This document shows positions 16,968 through 25,830 of a DNA stretch of 36,448 bases, one piece after another. How positions within the stretch are numbered: position 1 is the stretch's first letter; each line of letters starts with the position of its first letter. The stretch spans positions 1 to 36,448 of the forward strand of contig CAJTSL010000039.1 in assembly GCA_910578845.1 (NCBI GenBank), given 5' to 3'. The notes beneath the pieces are model-generated. The model was not told the origin of the DNA, made no database searches, and saw nothing but the letters and a program-made list of their open reading frames with translations. The position numbers were made by a program, and so were the translations under genes. The stretch comes from an uncultured Lachnospiraceae bacterium. GTDB taxonomy: Bacteria; Bacillota; Clostridia; Lachnospirales; Lachnospiraceae.

Positions 16968-17744
16968 ATGAAGGTTATTATTCTGGCAGGCGGTTTTAGA
17001 AGTACGATTAGCGAAGAGCAGGAAGGCATCCCCAAGCCTATGGTAGAAGTGGGGGACAAGCCTTTGCTCTGGCATATTATGAAACAGTATAGCCATTTTG
17101 GCTATGAAGATTTCATTGTATGTGGAGGTTATAAGGTAAATCTGATCAAGGATTATTTCCGGGACTATTATATCTACCAGTCAGACATCACAGTTGATTT
17201 AGCGACTAACCAAGTGGAGATCCATAGGAACATTACAGAGGACTGGCATGTGACGGTTGCCGATACGGGGGCGTTTGCAACGACAGGACAGAGGGTGAGC
17301 CTGGCGCAGAAATACATCGAGGAAGATATGTTCATTGTCACTTACGGTGACTGTCTCTCTAACATTGATATTAACCGCCTGGTCGATTGCGCGCGGGAAA
17401 ACGACAAGCTAGTCACCATGGCAGTAGCGCATCCGACGGGAAGGCACCAGGTATTGCCCATTGATGAGAACAATATCGTAAAGAGCCGGAAGCTGGCGGA
17501 AGAGACAGGCAGAGAGGCATGGACGAACGCTTGCACATATGTGCTTCGGAAAGGCGTCTTCAATTACCTGAACGGCAACTATGAATTGGATAAGCAGTTA
17601 ATACCACTGCTATCGGAGAAAGAGCAGATAGCAGTGTACCGTCATGAAGGCTTTTGGTGCCCGGTGGAGACGAAGCGTGACAGGACAGATCTGGAAAATA
17701 GCTGGAATGCAGGGATTGCGCCATGGAAAGTGTGGAGTGAATGA
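16968..17744 (+). CDS. Glucose-1-phosphate cytidylyltransferase-like protein, altered active-site motif
   Basis: 258 residues of the RfbF nucleotidyltransferase fold, paralogous to the next gene. The family loop LAGGxGTRL reads LAGGFRSTI here: the second Gly is Arg11 and the catalytic Arg is Thr13. The usual GDGV around the metal Asp reads GDCL (D128 kept, C129). PKPM (K23) and the C-terminal FWCPVETKRD region remain. The changes suggest altered specificity, a non-catalytic partner or loss of function. It is first in the rightward operon, preceded by AGGAG, and overlaps the next gene by four bases (ATGA). RfbF normally converts CTP plus glucose-1-phosphate to CDP-glucose; that activity should not be assumed for this copy. 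Confidence 0.85.
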   Translation: MKVIILAGGFRSTISEEQEGIPKPMVEVGDKPLLWHIMKQYSHFGYEDFIVCGGYKVNLIKDYFRDYYIYQSDITVDLATNQVEIHRNITEDWHVTVADTGAFATTGQRVSLAQKYIEEDMFIVTYGDCLSNIDINRLVDCARENDKLVTMAVAHPTGRHQVLPIDENNIVKSRKLAEETGREAWTNACTYVLRKGVFNYLNGNYELDKQLIPLLSEKEQIAVYRHEGFWCPVETKRDRTDLENSWNAGIAPWKVWSE

Positions 17745-18508
17745 AAGTAGTGATTTTAGCAGGGGGAATGGGCAGCAGGATCAGTGAAGAGTCCCGTTTT
17801 AAGCCCAAGCCGATGATCGAGATCGGAGACAGGCCGATTTTATGGCATATTATGAAATGGTATGCTTCTTTCGGCTTTCAGGAATTCATCATATGTTGCG
17901 GTTATAAAGGGCATATGATAAAGAATTATTTCGTCAATTATGACAACTATCAGGGAGACGCACATTATGATATTGGAAAAGGCACTGAGCAGGGCAACGA
18001 GAATAAGAGAGAACCCTGGAAAGTAACTTTAGTCAATACCGGATTGCGGACATTGACTGCGGGCAGGATCCTGAAAGTGAAAGAGTATATAGGAAATGAA
18101 ACCTTCATGTTGACGTACGGCGATGGCGTTTCCAATGTGGATGTCAATGAATTAATTTCATGCCATAAAAAAAGTGGGAAAATCGTGACGATCACTACGA
18201 CGCAGCCTGAGGGGCGGTTCGGTGCGATACAGATGGAAGCAGACGGCAGCGTGCTTGGCTTTAAAGAAAAGGCGAGAAAAGACCAGTCTTTTGTCAATAC
18301 TGGCTTTATGGTGATGGAGCCTGCCGTATTCGGATATTTAGGAGACGGGAGCGAAATGTTGGAAGCTTCGCCGTTTGAGAAATTGGCGGCGGACCATCAG
18401 ATGAACGCTTATATTCATGACGGGTTCTGGTCGCCGATGGACACTGTACATGACAGGGAGTACCTGGAAGGGTTATGGGCGCGGGGAGAAGCCGCGTGGG
18501 CGAGATAG
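17741..18508 (+). CDS. rfbF: Glucose-1-phosphate cytidylyltransferase
   Basis: 255 residues, the normal family length. The signature loop reads LAGGMGSRISEES with Arg13 in place, followed by KPKPMIEIGD, a TYGDGVSNVD metal site and the C-terminal FWSPMDTVHDR block. It closely follows the Salmonella RfbF pattern. It makes CDP-glucose from CTP and glucose-1-phosphate, the entry step to CDP-6-deoxy and 3,6-dideoxy sugars, in the cytosol. Its start overlaps the stop of the degenerate paralogue, and the 3-dehydrase follows after 33 bases. It is most likely the working cytidylyltransferase of the pair. Confidence 0.93.
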   Translation: MKVVILAGGMGSRISEESRFKPKPMIEIGDRPILWHIMKWYASFGFQEFIICCGYKGHMIKNYFVNYDNYQGDAHYDIGKGTEQGNENKREPWKVTLVNTGLRTLTAGRILKVKEYIGNETFMLTYGDGVSNVDVNELISCHKKSGKIVTITTTQPEGRFGAIQMEADGSVLGFKEKARKDQSFVNTGFMVMEPAVFGYLGDGSEMLEASPFEKLAADHQMNAYIHDGFWSPMDTVHDREYLEGLWARGEAAWAR

Positions 18509-18541
18509 CGGTTTTCTGTAGATAAGATTATTAGAAAGGAT

Positions 18542-19894
18542 ATGGTTATAGAAATGTTTAAGGATATGACTGAAAAAGAGGCAAGGACTGTGATCTTAGG
18601 GCAGGTGAAAGAATACTGTGCTCAGTTCCATAATAACCGGAAGGAATATCAGGAGGGAGACAGGATTCCCTATGCGTCTAGGGTGTATGACAGTGCGGAG
18701 ATGACAAATCTCGTAGACAGCGCATTGGAATTCTGGCTGACGTCGGGACGGTATACGGAAGAATTTGAAAGCAATTTTGCCAAGTATTTGGGCATCAAGT
18801 ATTGCTCTCTTGTCAATTCAGGTTCGTCGGCGAATCTATTGGCATTCATGGCGCTGACGTCACCGCTTCTGAAGGAGCGGAAAATCAATAGAGGAGATGA
18901 GGTCATTACGGTAGCAGCGGGATTCCCGACTACGGTAGCGCCGATCATCCAATACGGAGCAGTGCCTGTATTCGTTGATGTGACTATCCCGCAATATAAT
19001 ATTGATGTGGATATGTTGGAGGAGGCCTTATCGGAGAAGACGAAAGCGGTCATGATCGCCCATACGCTGGGAAATCCTTTTGATTTAGCAAATGTGAAGA
19101 AATTCTGCGATGCGCATGGACTTTGGCTGATAGAGGATAATTGCGATGCGCTCGGTTCCCGTTATGAACTGGATGGCACATGGCATCTGACCGGCACGGT
19201 AGGGGATATTGGGACTTCTAGCTTCTATCCGCCACATCATATGACGATGGGGGAAGGCGGCGCGGTGTATACAGATAATGCGCTGCTCCATAAAATTGTG
19301 CGTTCTTTCAGGGACTGGGGAAGAGATTGTGTATGTCCGTCCGGCAGGGATAATCTGTGCGGGCATAGGTTTGATAAACAGTATGGGGAACTGCCTTTGG
19401 GATATGACCATAAATATGTCTATTCGCATTTCGGATATAATTTAAAGGCAACTGATATGCAGGCGGCGGTTGGCTGTGCGCAGCTTGAGAAGTTCCCGGG
19501 ATTCGTAGAACGCAGGAAGCATAATTTTAAACGCCTGTATGAGGGACTGCAAGAGTTAGAGGGTTCACTGATTCTGCCGGAAGCATGCCGGAATGCAGAT
19601 CCTAGTTGGTTTGGGTTTGCCCTGACTTGCAAGGAAGGATTAGAGCGGAACAAGATCGTGCCATATATAGAAAGCAAGGGCGTGCAGACGAGAATGTTGT
19701 TTGCCGGAAATCTGACGAAACACCCGTGTTTTGACGAAATGAGGGCATGCAATATCGGGTATCGGATTGTAGGAGACTTGCGGCAGACGGATCAGATTAT
19801 GCGCGATACGTTCTGGATAGGCGTTTACCCTGGCATGACAGACGAGATGATAGATTATATGGTAAAGACGATCAAAGGAAGCTTAGACGAGTAG
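18542..19894 (+). CDS. rfbH: CDP-4-keto-6-deoxy-D-glucose 3-dehydrase (E1)
   Basis: 450 residues of the sugar aminotransferase-like fold. In place of the PLP lysine the motif reads SFYPPHHMTMGEGGAV (H232/H233), as in the known E1 dehydrases. Four cysteines fit the E1 [2Fe-2S] arrangement: C201 (DNCDALGS) and C-x-C-x7-C at 263, 265 and 273 (DCVCPSGRDNLC). The enzyme uses PMP to remove the 3-hydroxyl and normally needs an E3 reductase (RfbI/AscD type), which is not in this window. The pathway leads to CDP-3,6-dideoxy-4-keto-glucose, the precursor of abequose, paratose, tyvelose, ascarylose and yersiniose. ATG 18542 lies only one base after AAGGA; ATG 18554, 13 bases after it, may be the true start. 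Confidence 0.94.
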   Translation: MVIEMFKDMTEKEARTVILGQVKEYCAQFHNNRKEYQEGDRIPYASRVYDSAEMTNLVDSALEFWLTSGRYTEEFESNFAKYLGIKYCSLVNSGSSANLLAFMALTSPLLKERKINRGDEVITVAAGFPTTVAPIIQYGAVPVFVDVTIPQYNIDVDMLEEALSEKTKAVMIAHTLGNPFDLANVKKFCDAHGLWLIEDNCDALGSRYELDGTWHLTGTVGDIGTSSFYPPHHMTMGEGGAVYTDNALLHKIVRSFRDWGRDCVCPSGRDNLCGHRFDKQYGELPLGYDHKYVYSHFGYNLKATDMQAAVGCAQLEKFPGFVERRKHNFKRLYEGLQELEGSLILPEACRNADPSWFGFALTCKEGLERNKIVPYIESKGVQTRMLFAGNLTKHPCFDEMRACNIGYRIVGDLRQTDQIMRDTFWIGVYPGMTDEMIDYMVKTIKGSLDE

Positions 19895-19905
19895 GAGTTA
19901 GATAG

Positions 19906-20961
19906 ATGATGGATTTTTATAAGCAGAAAAAAGTACTGGTAACGGGCCATACCGGGTTCAAAGGGACGTGGATGTGCCGGGCGCTTGCGCTGGCAGGCGC
20001 GGAGGTTACGGGGTATGCCTTGGAGCCGCCGACGGAACCTAATCTGTTTGCTATGCTGGCTATAGAGAAACAGGTAAATTCCATCAGGGGTGATATTCGC
20101 GATCTGGATAAATTAAAGAAAGTCTTCGCAGATACGAGACCGGAGATCGTCATTCATATGGCGGCACAGCCAATTGTTCGGGAATCCTATAAAGAGCCGG
20201 TCTACACTTATGATGTCAATGTGATGGGGACGGTCAATGTGCTAGAATGCGTCCGTCTGACAGATAGCGTGAGATCTTTTGTGAATGTGACGACTGATAA
20301 AGTATATAAGAACAAAGAGTGGGAGTGGGGATACCGTGAGAATGAGGAGTTAAATGGGTACGATCCTTATTCTAATTCAAAGTCCTGCTCGGAACTCATT
20401 ACGGACAGCTACCGGAATTCCTTCTTCCAGGAGCGGGACATTGCGGTTTCCACGATGCGTGCCGGAAATGTGATCGGCGGCGGGGATTTTGCGGCGGACC
20501 GGATTGTGCCGGATTGCGTGCGCGCTGCGGTGGCAAAGAAAGAGATTATTATCAGGAACCCTTATGCCGTCAGGCCGTTCCAGCATGTCTTAGAGCCTGT
20601 AATGGCGTATCTTCTGTTAGCGGAAAGGCAGTATGGGAATCGGGAAATGGCAGGCTGTTATAATATTGGGCCGGATGATGCCGATTGTGTGACGACGGGA
20701 TATCTGGCAGATTTGTTCTGCGATCTGTGGCAGAACAGGACAGGAGAGACGATCCAATGGGCAAACTGCTATGACGGAGGCCCGCATGAGGCGAATTTTC
20801 TGAAATTAGACTGTGCGAAGATCAAGAAACGCCTGGGATGGAAACCGATATGGTCTATTGATACGGCACTGGATAAATCAATCGAGATGTACCTGTCTTA
20901 TTACCGTGGCGGAGATGTGGAAGCCTGTATGGATGCGCAGATCAGGGAGTATAGCCGTTAA
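19906..20961 (+). CDS. rfbG: CDP-glucose 4,6-dehydratase
   Basis: 351 residues, an extended SDR. It has the NAD loop TGHTGFKG (13-20), the TTDK catalytic region (T130, D131, K132) and the YSNSK pair Y155/K159. The TGHTGFKGTWM start and the YRENEELNGYDPYSNSK block are typical of RfbG rather than of dTDP-glucose dehydratase. It converts CDP-glucose to CDP-4-keto-6-deoxyglucose, the substrate of the adjacent E1 enzyme. AGGAG (19893-19897) lies 8 bases before the first ATG; a second ATG follows at once. The gene ends the rightward operon in the order rfbF', rfbF, rfbH, rfbG. No clear terminator hairpin was seen after it. Confidence 0.95.
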   Translation: MMDFYKQKKVLVTGHTGFKGTWMCRALALAGAEVTGYALEPPTEPNLFAMLAIEKQVNSIRGDIRDLDKLKKVFADTRPEIVIHMAAQPIVRESYKEPVYTYDVNVMGTVNVLECVRLTDSVRSFVNVTTDKVYKNKEWEWGYRENEELNGYDPYSNSKSCSELITDSYRNSFFQERDIAVSTMRAGNVIGGGDFAADRIVPDCVRAAVAKKEIIIRNPYAVRPFQHVLEPVMAYLLLAERQYGNREMAGCYNIGPDDADCVTTGYLADLFCDLWQNRTGETIQWANCYDGGPHEANFLKLDCAKIKKRLGWKPIWSIDTALDKSIEMYLSYYRGGDVEACMDAQIREYSR

Positions 20962-21016
20962 GATCGGTTAAATTGTCAATTTGGCACGGATTTTGCTATC
21001 TTACGCAATATCCCCC

Positions 21017-21046
21017 TTGACTTCGCGGCGATTCTTATGCTACCAT
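21017..21046 (+). promoter_or_regulatory. Weak promoter candidate before the transglutaminase-like gene
   Basis: TTGACT (21017-21022), an 18-base spacer and TACCAT (21041-21046), upstream of the start at 21090. The -10 is poor, and rfbG has no visible terminator, so read-through is also possible. Confidence 0.3.
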
Positions 21047-21089
21047 TCCCATATCTGGATATTATTATAAAACGCAAAGAGGAAAAAGT

Positions 21090-24000
21090 ATGAAACGAAA
21101 GAGAATGAGGGTCGTCATTGTGGCGGCGCTTTTTGCGCTGTCTATATGTCTGGCCAATAGGAACGCCACAGCGAAGGCAGAGAATAAGAATGATATGCAG
21201 TATTATTCGAAGCAGTTATCTGCTGAAGCAAAACAAATTTATGATGCCCTGTATCAGATGTATGCACAGGGCATTTTTAAGACAGGCACGCAGGAATATG
21301 ATCTTGTAGGAAATGGCCATATTACAAAAGAGCAGCTAGCGGCATATGAAGGAAGTTATGAAAGCCTTCTGAGGGCATATGGAGCGGCAAGGGATGCTTT
21401 CTATGCGGATTACCCGGATATTTTCTACGTGGATTTTTCCAATATTGCCATTAGCGTGGAAGAAAGCAGCCAGGATGGCTATAAGGCGTATCTGGGAGCC
21501 AGGGAAGATAAGCCTTCCTATTATGTAGAAGGCTTTACGGACCAACAGCAAGTAGAAAGCGCCATTAGCGCTCATGACGCCAAAGTAAATGAAATTGTCC
21601 AAGGAGCCAAAAGCAGTGCGTCATCGGTTAAGGAACAAATAATCTATGCTCATGATGCCATTATAGGGAATACTGTTTACCGGCTGGAAAACAATTGCAG
21701 CGCAGGCAATAAAGGGCATATCAGGACATCTTACGGAGCGTTAGTCAAGGGTGAAAGCTTATGCGAGGGGTACGCTAGGGCAGTGAAGTCTGTACTAGAC
21801 TCTATGGGCATTACAAGCGTATTGGTACAAGGATATTATCAGGAGACGGATGGCAGTAAGAACCTGCATATGTGGAACTATGTGCAGATAGATGGGAAGT
21901 GGTATGCTATTGATGCTACCGCGGATGATGGAATGAGCAACGGAGGAAGTGGCAGCGACGCCTATTTATTGGTAGATAGCACTGTCATGAACAAGAATCA
22001 CATCCCGGACGGCATCATGTCGGAAGCTGGTTACCGCTTTACTTATCCTTCTCTGGTAAGCTCCCAGACAGAAGGAGATGCTTCCCAGGGCGGCGCTACG
22101 GAGGGCGATGGCACAGGGGGAGACGGTTCTGTAGGAGGCGGAGACGCCCCGGTAGAAGGAAGTACGGATAGCGAAGGATATAAAGTGCTTTTCAGCGAGA
22201 ACGGATTGGTAGTGGAGTATAGGGACGGCACGGAATTTGAGCAGGAAACAGGTGTTTTCAAGGTCAGCTATAAAGGGTTAGGATACCAGCAGGCAGTTGA
22301 CCAAGAGGGCGTGTATATCCTTACGCGTTTCTATCGATATGTGCCCGCGACAGGCGAGCTGATACCGGATAACTGGGGATATTCAGACCCGAAGCCATTT
22401 ATGCTTCCTGAGTTGGAGGACGCTTTGGTCTTGCCAAATTCTAATAGTAAGATCATTGAATTTGCCGTTACAAAAGTAAAGCCACAGGGACCGCTGTACG
22501 GAGACAATCTGACTGCGGAAGAGGTTGAGAACAACTGGAAATTCCATGGCACGGAAAGTGATTTTATTGCCTATTCAGGACAGTTAGAAAACCCGAAGGG
22601 CAATTTTGTGCCATCTCCTTTTGCAAGATATCTTACGCCTAGCTCTACCGCGAATCTTACCTGTGGGAAAAAGTACACGATAACGGCTGTTTTCAACGAA
22701 CAGCTTGAAGAATATGACGGACAGACAGCAGGATATGAGCTTACGGTTAGGAATGGATGGAGCGCGATTAAAAACAGTAAGATTGAGAATTTCAAATGGG
22801 ACGGCGACCGTACGATCACGTTTGACTTTACGCCCAGCCAGATGCTTGCAGATAATGACGCCGAATATACCTTTAAGATTACAGGGCTTAGGGGAAATGG
22901 AAGCCTGAAGGAGCCGGATTCTTTCTCTTATTATGCGAAGAAAAAGATTTCAACTTGTGCTTTTCGCCCGCAAGGCTATTACTGGAACCTCTTTGGAAGG
23001 CCGGAGCTGTTAGAGCCCAAAGACCTTTCCTGTAACGATTGGAAGCTTAGCACTGGGGAAGCGCTTGGCGATGTAGTGAATGATCTGCTGCTCGTAGCTT
23101 CAAAGCCAGAGCTTGAAGTGACGATACCGAGTGAAGAACAGACAAAAGAAATGGAAGATAAAATAGAAGAGCTGGGAAATACGATCGTGGCAAGCTCTAC
23201 TTATCATATTGATCTTAGGATGTGCCGGAAAGATATCATACACACAGGGGACAGCGTCAGAGTGTCTGTTGGTTTCCCGGAAGGCTATGGATTAGAAAAT
23301 GTAGGCGTGACATATAAAGCATTTCATTTCGTCAAACAGAACGGTAAAATTGTCGGTGTAGAAGAAATCGGCTGCGCCGTAACGGAGTTCGGCTTGGTCA
23401 TTACCTGTAAATCGTTCAGTCCTTTTGCGGTGGTTGCCGTGGAAACAGAGGAAACGCAGGAAGCGGTCAAGAAAGTGCTTCTCTTAAACTCTGCCGGCGG
23501 AGAAGTGGAAGGCGATAAGATATGTGTATTAGAAGAAGCCGAGTCCCAGACGGTGTCCGTAACGGCAAAAGACGGATATCGCTTAAGCAGCATCAACCTG
23601 TCAGGGCAAGAACTGCCAATTACGGATAGTAAATCTATGAATATTGAGCTGGCATATGATAAGCTCACATATGATGAGAATATATTGGATGTGAACTTTG
23701 TATCCGAGAAGCAGGACCAGACGGCAGCAAACCAGAACGGACAAAGCAATACGCCGCAAGCTGCTAATAATGCGCCAGGAAATGGAGCAGTTTCCCAAGC
23801 GCCTGTTAACAATCAGCCAGATAACCAGGGCGATAACCAACAGAGCGATCAGTCCGGTAACCAAGAAAACAGCCAACAGAGCAGCCAGCAGAACAATCAG
23901 GCAGGCGCTCAGCAGAACAACCAGGCAAACGGCCAACAGAGCAACCAGACAAATAGCCAGCCAAACAATCAGGCGGGCAGCCAGCAGAATAACCAGACGC

Positions 24001-24317
24001 CGCAGGCTTCTCATTCTAAATTAGGAAGCGGGCTTACAGCTGCTGCGGGCAGGGAGAAAGACCCTGATGCTGACGGAACGTACGGGGATGGAACAACGGC
24101 TGCTGCGGACGAGTGGGCTTATGCAGATAATGAAGGGCAAGAAACCATGGAAGTGTCATGGCCGGCAGAAGAAGTTGGCGGAGAGGCGGTTACAGAGGTA
24201 TCATACGAAAGACCGCAAATAGGCGGAGATACAACATTTTTGATCATCTTGGCGTCGATTACAGGCGTCGGGATAATCGGCGTGGCAATTGTGGTATTTA
24301 TGAATATAAGAAGATAA
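21090..24317 (+). CDS. Secreted membrane-anchored transglutaminase-fold surface protein
   Basis: 1075 residues. The N-terminus MKRKRM plus a hydrophobic stretch to about 22 and an AKA site near residue 30 look like a signal peptide. A transglutaminase-like cysteine-protease core spans about 185-300: Cys225 in GESLCEGYARA, His260 in NLHMWNYVQIDGKWYAIDATADD and Asp275. A Gly/Ser/Glu linker (about 328-358) leads to a long uncharacterised extracellular part (about 360-870). Next comes a Gln/Asn-rich linker of about 100 residues (874-975) and a C-terminal helix ending in NIRR (about 1049-1075). No LPxTG motif was seen, so the anchor is the membrane helix. The domain could act on or bind wall peptides or other surface proteins. 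It lies downstream of the CDP-sugar operon; common transcription is not shown. Confidence 0.85.
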   Translation: MKRKRMRVVIVAALFALSICLANRNATAKAENKNDMQYYSKQLSAEAKQIYDALYQMYAQGIFKTGTQEYDLVGNGHITKEQLAAYEGSYESLLRAYGAARDAFYADYPDIFYVDFSNIAISVEESSQDGYKAYLGAREDKPSYYVEGFTDQQQVESAISAHDAKVNEIVQGAKSSASSVKEQIIYAHDAIIGNTVYRLENNCSAGNKGHIRTSYGALVKGESLCEGYARAVKSVLDSMGITSVLVQGYYQETDGSKNLHMWNYVQIDGKWYAIDATADDGMSNGGSGSDAYLLVDSTVMNKNHIPDGIMSEAGYRFTYPSLVSSQTEGDASQGGATEGDGTGGDGSVGGGDAPVEGSTDSEGYKVLFSENGLVVEYRDGTEFEQETGVFKVSYKGLGYQQAVDQEGVYILTRFYRYVPATGELIPDNWGYSDPKPFMLPELEDALVLPNSNSKIIEFAVTKVKPQGPLYGDNLTAEEVENNWKFHGTESDFIAYSGQLENPKGNFVPSPFARYLTPSSTANLTCGKKYTITAVFNEQLEEYDGQTAGYELTVRNGWSAIKNSKIENFKWDGDRTITFDFTPSQMLADNDAEYTFKITGLRGNGSLKEPDSFSYYAKKKISTCAFRPQGYYWNLFGRPELLEPKDLSCNDWKLSTGEALGDVVNDLLLVASKPELEVTIPSEEQTKEMEDKIEELGNTIVASSTYHIDLRMCRKDIIHTGDSVRVSVGFPEGYGLENVGVTYKAFHFVKQNGKIVGVEEIGCAVTEFGLVITCKSFSPFAVVAVETEETQEAVKKVLLLNSAGGEVEGDKICVLEEAESQTVSVTAKDGYRLSSINLSGQELPITDSKSMNIELAYDKLTYDENILDVNFVSEKQDQTAANQNGQSNTPQAANNAPGNGAVSQAPVNNQPDNQGDNQQSDQSGNQENSQQSSQQNNQAGAQQNNQANGQQSNQTNSQPNNQAGSQQNNQTPQASHSKLGSGLTAAAGREKDPDADGTYGDGTTAAADEWAYADNEGQETMEVSWPAEEVGGEAVTEVSYERPQIGGDTTFLIILASITGVGIIGVAIVVFMNIRR

Positions 24318-24354
24318 AGCACACGGATATTATTGAAGTAAAGGAGGGCATTCT

Positions 24355-25740
24355 ATGTCAATAAAAGCGGCTTATATGTTGCCTCATCCGCCCATTATCG
24401 TTCCGGAGATTGGCAGGGGGGAAGAGCAGAAAATCGTCAGTACAATGAACGCTTACCATGAGACAGCACGTAGGATCGCTTTAGAGAAGCCCCAAACAAT
24501 TGTATTGATTACGCCCCACCAAGTAATGTACGCTGATTATTTCCATATTTCGCCCGGGAAATCCGCCAAAGGGGATTTGGGGAAATTCGGTGCGCCGCAG
24601 GTGCATATGGAAGTGCAATATGATACGGCATTTACAGAAAGGCTGTGTCTGCTGGCAGCAGTAAAGCAGATTCCGGCAGGGATGGAAGGAGAACGTAACA
24701 AATCTCTTGATCATGGGACAATGGTGCCGCTATATTTCGTGAACCAGTATTGGCAAGCGTATAAGCTTGTCAGGATAGGGTTATCCGGGTTGCCCCTTAC
24801 CATGCATTATGCGCTGGGAGAATGCATCCAAGAAGCGGCGGATGCCTTAGGCCGGAATGTCATTGTAATTGCCAGCGGTGATTTATCGCATAGACTAAAA
24901 GAAGACGGGCCATACGGATATCAGGAAGAAGGACCTGCATATGATCATCGGATCATGGATGTAATGGCAAGAGGCGCATTCAGGGAACTATTTGAGTTCC
25001 CTGAAAGTTTCTGTGAGAAAGCTTTAGAATGTGGACACCGTTCTTTTACGATGATGGCAGGCGCATTGGACAAAACAGGGACAACGGCTGAGAAACTTTC
25101 ATATGAAGGGACTTTTGGCGTAGGATACGGCATCTGTTGTTATCAGGCAGGAGCAAATGCATCGGAGCGGAATTTCAGGGAGCAATATGAAGAGCAGGAG
25201 AGAAAACGGCTTGCCATACAAAGAGAGAATGAGGATGCTTATGTACGGCTTGCGCGCCAGACGATAGAGACCTATATCCGTACGGGAGACAGGATAAAAG
25301 TACCAGAGGGGCTTCCGGTAGAGATGAATGCGCGTGCCGCAGGCGTTTTTGTTTCGGTCAAAGAAAACGGTGCGTTGCGCGGCTGCATTGGGACAATCCA
25401 AGCGACCAGCCCATGTATAGCGGAAGAAATTATCCAAAATGCGATTAGCGCTGCGACAAAGGATCCAAGATTTATGCCAATCATGGAAGAAGAACTGGAT
25501 AAGCTTGTGATAAGCGTAGATGTGCTTGGAGAGACGGAGCGGATTGAATCGCCGGACGAATTAGATGTACGGCGTTTCGGCGTTATCGTGACGAAAGGAC
25601 ATAAGCGTGGCTTGCTCTTACCGAACTTGGATGGAATAGACACAGTAGAAGAACAGATTGCGATAGCGAAGAACAAAGCAGGGATCGGCAAAGACCAGGA
25701 AGTGGGGCTAGAGCGTTTCGAAGTTATCAGACACTTTTAG
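24355..25740 (+). CDS. Fused Memo/LigB-like and AMMECR1 protein (AmmeMemoRadiSam system)
   Basis: 461 residues combining two parts of the AmmeMemoRadiSam set. Residues 1-265 resemble Memo and class III extradiol dioxygenases (LPHPPIIVPEIG, ITPHQ, IASGDLSHRL). Residues about 290-461 form an AMMECR1 domain with its hallmark LRGCIGT. The start follows AGGAGG with good spacing. The radical SAM partner lies 90 bases downstream, the usual neighbourhood for this widely conserved but poorly understood system. The histidines are compatible with metal binding; the substrate is unknown. It begins 37 bases after the transglutaminase-like gene, so read-through is possible. Confidence 0.92.
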   Translation: MSIKAAYMLPHPPIIVPEIGRGEEQKIVSTMNAYHETARRIALEKPQTIVLITPHQVMYADYFHISPGKSAKGDLGKFGAPQVHMEVQYDTAFTERLCLLAAVKQIPAGMEGERNKSLDHGTMVPLYFVNQYWQAYKLVRIGLSGLPLTMHYALGECIQEAADALGRNVIVIASGDLSHRLKEDGPYGYQEEGPAYDHRIMDVMARGAFRELFEFPESFCEKALECGHRSFTMMAGALDKTGTTAEKLSYEGTFGVGYGICCYQAGANASERNFREQYEEQERKRLAIQRENEDAYVRLARQTIETYIRTGDRIKVPEGLPVEMNARAAGVFVSVKENGALRGCIGTIQATSPCIAEEIIQNAISAATKDPRFMPIMEEELDKLVISVDVLGETERIESPDELDVRRFGVIVTKGHKRGLLLPNLDGIDTVEEQIAIAKNKAGIGKDQEVGLERFEVIRHF

Positions 25741-25830
25741 CACGTTCATGTGGCCATGTTTGGCTAGGCTATTAGGGCGATTGTCTGGCAATGCGTTAGT
25801 GGAAGGACATGATTAAGTGAAAAAGGGGGC

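Noticed and set aside
18542..19894. Assignment as an ordinary sugar aminotransferase (DegT family)
   Set aside because: The PLP lysine is replaced by a His pair and the iron-sulfur cysteines are present, which fits the E1 3-dehydrase.
23601..24014. 137-codon minus-strand frame rich in Leu/Val/Ala
   Set aside because: It is the complement of the Gln/Asn-rich linker of the transglutaminase-like gene, has no ribosome site and looks like an artefact of repetitive codons.
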